Below are positions 60,813 to 64,000 of a stretch of DNA of 64,000 nt, in pieces. The notes beneath the pieces are model-generated. The model was not told the DNA's origin. It saw nothing but the letters and a program-made list of their open reading frames with translations, and did not search any database. The position numbers and the translations under genes are program-made. Every line of letters begins with the position of its first letter. The stretch's first letter is position 1. Source of the DNA: an uncultured Clostridia bacterium. Its GTDB lineage: Bacteria; Bacillota; Clostridia; Oscillospirales; Ruminococcaceae. The DNA is taken from the NCBI GenBank assembly GCA_947627985.1, contig CANQYD010000001.1, forward strand, positions 1 to 64,000, in the 5' to 3' direction.

Positions 60813-61412
60813 ATGGCATTGGTACCAAACGTAATCGAGCAGACGGGCAGAGGCGAGAGGTTTTACGACATCTTCTCCCGCCTTCTGAATGATAGGATCA
60901 TCGTCCTCTCCGACGAGGTCAACTCCGCTACGGCTTCCGTCGTCGTGGCTCAGCTTCTGTTTTTGGACAGTCAGGATTCCGAAAAGGATATTTTTCTCTA
61001 TATCAACAGCCCCGGCGGCTCCATTTCGGACGGCATGGCGATCTATGACACGATGCAGTACGTCAAGGCTGACGTATCCACTATCTGCGTCGGCATGGCG
61101 GCGTCGATGGGTTCCTTCCTCCTTGCGGGAGGCGCCAAGGGCAAGAGGATAGCCCTTCCCCACAGCACGATTTTAATTCACCAGCCTCTCATCGGAGGCG
61201 GACTTTCCGGGCAGTGCACCGATATCAAGATTCATTCCGACCACCTTGTCAACACAAGGGATATGCTCAATAAAATCCTTGCCGAGAACACCGGAAAATC
61301 CATCGAAGAGATAGCCCGCGATACCGAGCGGGACAACTACATGACCGCTCAGCAAGCTTTGGATTACGGCATTGTCGATAAGATCATCACGAGCGCCAAG
61401 GATCAGGGCTGA
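60813..61412 (+). CDS. clpP: ATP-dependent Clp protease proteolytic subunit
   Basis: The 199-residue serine protease has its full triad: Ser98 in [11 protein letters not shown], His123 in LIHQPL and Asp174 in TERDNYM, plus [16 protein letters not shown]. It forms a 14-subunit barrel fed by ClpX, encoded 28 bases downstream. GGAGTG lies before the ATG. Confidence 0.97.
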   Translation: MALVPNVIEQTGRGERFYDIFSRLLNDRIIVLSDEVNSATASVVVAQLLFLDSQDSEKDIFLYINSPGGSISDGMAIYDTMQYVKADVSTICVGMAASMGSFLLAGGAKGKRIALPHSTILIHQPLIGGGLSGQCTDIKIHSDHLVNTRDMLNKILAENTGKSIEEIARDTERDNYMTAQQALDYGIVDKIITSAKDQG

Positions 61413-61440
61413 TGACGGCTCATCATAGGGAGGTGTTTTA

Positions 61441-62703
61441 ATGCCGGGAAGCGAGACGATATTAAAGCGCTGCAATTTCTGCGGCAAAACCGAAAACCGG
61501 GTCAGCAACATGTTCTCCGCCGGAGACGTTCATATCTGCGACGAGTGCGTTCTGTTCTGCTACGACCTGTTGGACGAAAAGGGCTACTTTGAACGCTCGA
61601 ACCGCCATCGCGACGGAAGCGCTCATGAGCTTAACATAATCAAACCGCACGAGATAAAAAAGGTCCTTGACGATTTCGTCATCGGTCAGGAGAGGGCAAA
61701 GATAGCCCTATCGGTCGCGGTATATAATCATTACAAGCGGATTTCCTCGCCCGAGAGCGATTCGGGTGTGGATATCCAGAAATCAAACGTGCTTTTACTC
61801 GGTCCGACGGGCGTCGGCAAGACCCACTTAGCCCAGACCCTCGCAAGGACCCTGAACGTGCCGTTTGCGATAGCCGACGCCACGACTCTGACGGAGGCGG
61901 GATATGTCGGCGACGACGTCGAAAATGTTCTTTTAAGACTGATTCAGGCAGCTGACTACAACATCGAAGCCGCCGAGCACGGCATCATCTACATCGACGA
62001 GATCGACAAGATCGCGAGAAAGTCGGAGAATGTATCCATCACCCGGGACGTCAGCGGCGAAGGCGTTCAGCAGGCTCTTCTGAAGATCATCGAGGGCACC
62101 GTCTCAAACGTCCCTCCCCAAGGCGGCAGGAAGCACCCCGCGCAGGAGTTTATCCAGATCGATACCAAAAATATCCTCTTCATCTGCGGCGGAGCTTTTG
62201 ACGGCATTGAGGATATTGTCCGCCGCAGGACCGACACTTCGACGGTCGGCTTCGGAGGACAGCTGAAACAGCCTGTCTCCTCGGCTGATATTTTAAAGAA
62301 GATCACCCCGCAGGACCTTGTGAGATACGGTCTTATCCCCGAGCTAATCGGCAGGCTGCCGGTCATTACGGTTCTCGATCCCTTGGACGAAGAGGCGCTG
62401 ATGAAGATTCTCACCGAGCCTAAAAACTCCCTTGAGAAGCAGTACAAAGCGCTCTTTGAGTATGACGGGATCGAGCTTCAGATCACAGACGAGGCAAAGC
62501 GGGAGATTGCAAAAAAAGCCCTCGCCCAGAAAACCGGAGCAAGGGGGCTTCGCGCTATCGTCGAGGAAGCGCTTTTAAAGCCGATGTTTGAGACCCCGTC
62601 GATGAGCGGCGTCAAGAAGGTCATCGTCACGCCGGAAGTGATCAGAGACGGCGCCGAGGTCATGATCGAGCGGAGCGAAGGCAAAAAGCTCAAAAAGGCA
62701 TAA
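61441..62703 (+). CDS. clpX: ATP-dependent Clp protease ATP-binding subunit
   Basis: The 420-residue unfoldase has the N-terminal zinc domain ([21 protein letters not shown]), Walker [15 protein letters not shown] near residue 121, Walker [11 protein letters not shown], the RKH-like pore GGRKHPAQ and the ClpP-docking IGF loop as VGFGG. It works with ClpP. Confidence 0.97.
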   Translation: MPGSETILKRCNFCGKTENRVSNMFSAGDVHICDECVLFCYDLLDEKGYFERSNRHRDGSAHELNIIKPHEIKKVLDDFVIGQERAKIALSVAVYNHYKRISSPESDSGVDIQKSNVLLLGPTGVGKTHLAQTLARTLNVPFAIADATTLTEAGYVGDDVENVLLRLIQAADYNIEAAEHGIIYIDEIDKIARKSENVSITRDVSGEGVQQALLKIIEGTVSNVPPQGGRKHPAQEFIQIDTKNILFICGGAFDGIEDIVRRRTDTSTVGFGGQLKQPVSSADILKKITPQDLVRYGLIPELIGRLPVITVLDPLDEEALMKILTEPKNSLEKQYKALFEYDGIELQITDEAKREIAKKALAQKTGARGLRAIVEEALLKPMFETPSMSGVKKVIVTPEVIRDGAEVMIERSEGKKLKKA

Positions 62704-62712
62704 ATAATTGAT

Positions 62713-62738
62713 AAAGGGGCATAAATTGCCCCTTTTGG
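62713..62738 (+). terminator. clpP-clpX terminator
   Basis: AAAGGGGCA (62713-62721) pairs perfectly with TGCCCCTTT (62727-62735), followed by T. Confidence 0.8.
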
Positions 62739-62767
62739 CTTTAAATCAAAGTGAAAGGAGAGAGCGT

Positions 62768-64000
62768 ATGAACGTCCCTTTGGCTGATAGGATACGCCCG
62801 AAAACCCTTGATGAGGTCGTCGGGCAGTCGCATATCCTCGGAAAGGGGAAACCCCTTCGCAGGATAATCGAGAGCGGAAGGATTCCCAACATGATCTTCT
62901 ACGGAGCTTCGGGAGTCGGAAAGACCACGGTCGCCCGGATAATCGCAGAAAACGCCGGCATGAAGCTCTGCAAATTAAACGGCACTTCGGCTTCCGTGCA
63001 GGATATCAAGGACATCATCGCCGACACCGACACTCTTGACGGCTGCAACGGGATTTTACTCTATCTCGACGAGATTCAGTATCTGAACAAAAAGCAGCAG
63101 CAGTCGCTTTTGGAGCACATCGAAAACGGCAGGATCACGCTGATATCCTCCACCACCGAAAATCCCTATTTTTATGTGTATAACGCGATCATCAGCCGCT
63201 CTACCGTCTTTGAATTCAAGCCTATTTCGCCTTCCGAAGTGGTTCCCGCGATCGAACGGGCATTTAAGATTTGCGCGGAGGATTTAAATCTTCCCCTCGA
63301 CATCGAAGACGGCGTGACGGAATACATCGCAAGAGGCTGCGGCGGAGACGTGAGAAAATCCATCAACACGGTGGAGTTATGCGTTCTTAGTTCCGACGCG
63401 GACACAGCTCTTCATGTCACGCTTGAGACCGCAAAACTGCTTACCCAGCGCTCCAACATGCGCTACGACCGAGCGGGGGACGAGCACTACGACACACTCT
63501 CTGCGCTTCAGAAATCGATACGCGGCTCCGATGAAAACGCGGCGCTTCACTATGCGGCTCGGCTCTTGCAGACGGGGGACATAATCTCTTTGTGCAGGCG
63601 GCTTTTGGTGATAGCGGCAGAGGACATAGGTCTTGCGTATCCGATGGCGATACCGATAGTCAAAGCATGCGTTGACAGCGCCTTGCAGCTCGGAATGCCG
63701 GAGGCGAAAATCCCCCTTGCCGACGCTGTCGTACTCTTAGCTACGGCTCCCAAATCAAACAGCGGCAATGAGGCTATCATAGCGGCGCTTAAAGACCTCG
63801 ATAAATACGGCACTCCCGAGTTTCCGCGTCAGCTTCAGAACAAGCACTTCGACGGCGAAGGAGCCGAGGTCGCGGGTCAGAATTATCTTTATCCCCACGA
63901 CTTCCCGAACCACTGGGTGGAGCAGCAGTATCTCCCCGACATGTTAAAAGACCGGGTGTATTATATCTACGGCGAGAACAAGACCGAACAGGCGGCAAAG
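62768..64000 (+). CDS. rarA: Replication-associated recombination protein RarA/MgsA, partial
   Basis: AAAGGAGAG precedes ATG 62768, and the frame stays open to the end of the window (411 codons). It begins MNVPLADRIRPKTLDEVVGQSHILGKGKPLRRII, with Walker A YGASGVGKTTVARI near residue 46, Walker B ILLYLDEIQYLNKKQQQSLL and sensor TTENPYF. The C-terminal tetramer domain includes IAAEDIGLAYP. The protein acts at stalled forks. Only the last residues lie outside the window. Confidence 0.95.
   Translation, partial: MNVPLADRIRPKTLDEVVGQSHILGKGKPLRRIIESGRIPNMIFYGASGVGKTTVARIIAENAGMKLCKLNGTSASVQDIKDIIADTDTLDGCNGILLYLDEIQYLNKKQQQSLLEHIENGRITLISSTTENPYFYVYNAIISRSTVFEFKPISPSEVVPAIERAFKICAEDLNLPLDIEDGVTEYIARGCGGDVRKSINTVELCVLSSDADTALHVTLETAKLLTQRSNMRYDRAGDEHYDTLSALQKSIRGSDENAALHYAARLLQTGDIISLCRRLLVIAAEDIGLAYPMAIPIVKACVDSALQLGMPEAKIPLADAVVLLATAPKSNSGNEAIIAALKDLDKYGTPEFPRQLQNKHFDGEGAEVAGQNYLYPHDFPNHWVEQQYLPDMLKDRVYYIYGENKTEQAAK

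Overview
The window reads as chromosomal DNA of a spore-forming, low-to-moderate GC Clostridia species, most like the gut Oscillospiraceae/Ruminococcaceae. The evidence is the gene order yicC-remA-gmk-rpoZ-priA-def-fmt-rsmB-rlmN-prpC-prkC-rsgA-spoVM and rplS-lepB-rbgA-rnhB (as in Bacillus subtilis and Clostridia), an alpha/beta-type small acid-soluble spore protein, SpoVM, YlmC, Shine-Dalgarno-rich starts and classical TTGaca/TATAAT promoters. No rRNA, tRNA or CRISPR array was seen.

Region 1 (1 to about 16.3 kb) is accessory and scarred. It holds the tail of a RepA-like replication initiator, an IS200 insertion sequence, two decayed large serine recombinases (1394-2093 and 11157-12059), deleted fragments of a DUF362 protein, an aldo/keto reductase and an AAA ATPase, and between them a mostly intact minus-strand redox cluster: three flavodoxins (one a lipoprotein), two aldo/keto reductases (one fused to a flavodoxin-like domain), a DUF4405 membrane protein, a two-cluster ferredoxin and a permease. 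A BlaI/BlaR1-type regulator pair with two clear operator dyads lies at 12.2-15.7 kb. A 47-bp stretch of the 3' end of the spore-protein gene occurs twice in direct orientation, at 1391 and 16324 with one mismatch, and may mark the ends of an inserted island.

Region 2 (16.3-30.7 kb) carries the spore protein gene, a patatin-like lipase, galE, a very small NPTTG-tailed surface protein, fhs, a CIRCE-controlled hsp20, a DUF6465 protein, a 1339-residue secreted protein built of CxxC repeats, and several small clostridial genes. Between fhs, hsp20 and the DUF6465 gene lie two long intergenic mosaics of stacked palindromes. Related modules recur with compensatory base changes in their stems, and a further inverted module sits beside spoVM.

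Region 3 (30.7-64 kb) is dense housekeeping: rpsB-tsf, a methyltransferase, rsmA, asnS, then the long operon from yicC to spoVM (RNA turnover, nucleotide metabolism, replication restart, N-terminal formyl-Met processing, rRNA modification, Ser/Thr phosphatase and PASTA kinase signalling), an M50 protease, rplS with two tandem signal peptidases, rbgA and rnhB, a lipoprotein with a duplicated domain, yraN, thrC, a DUF1540 peptide, a metallophosphoesterase, and tig-clpP-clpX followed by the start of rarA, which runs off the window.
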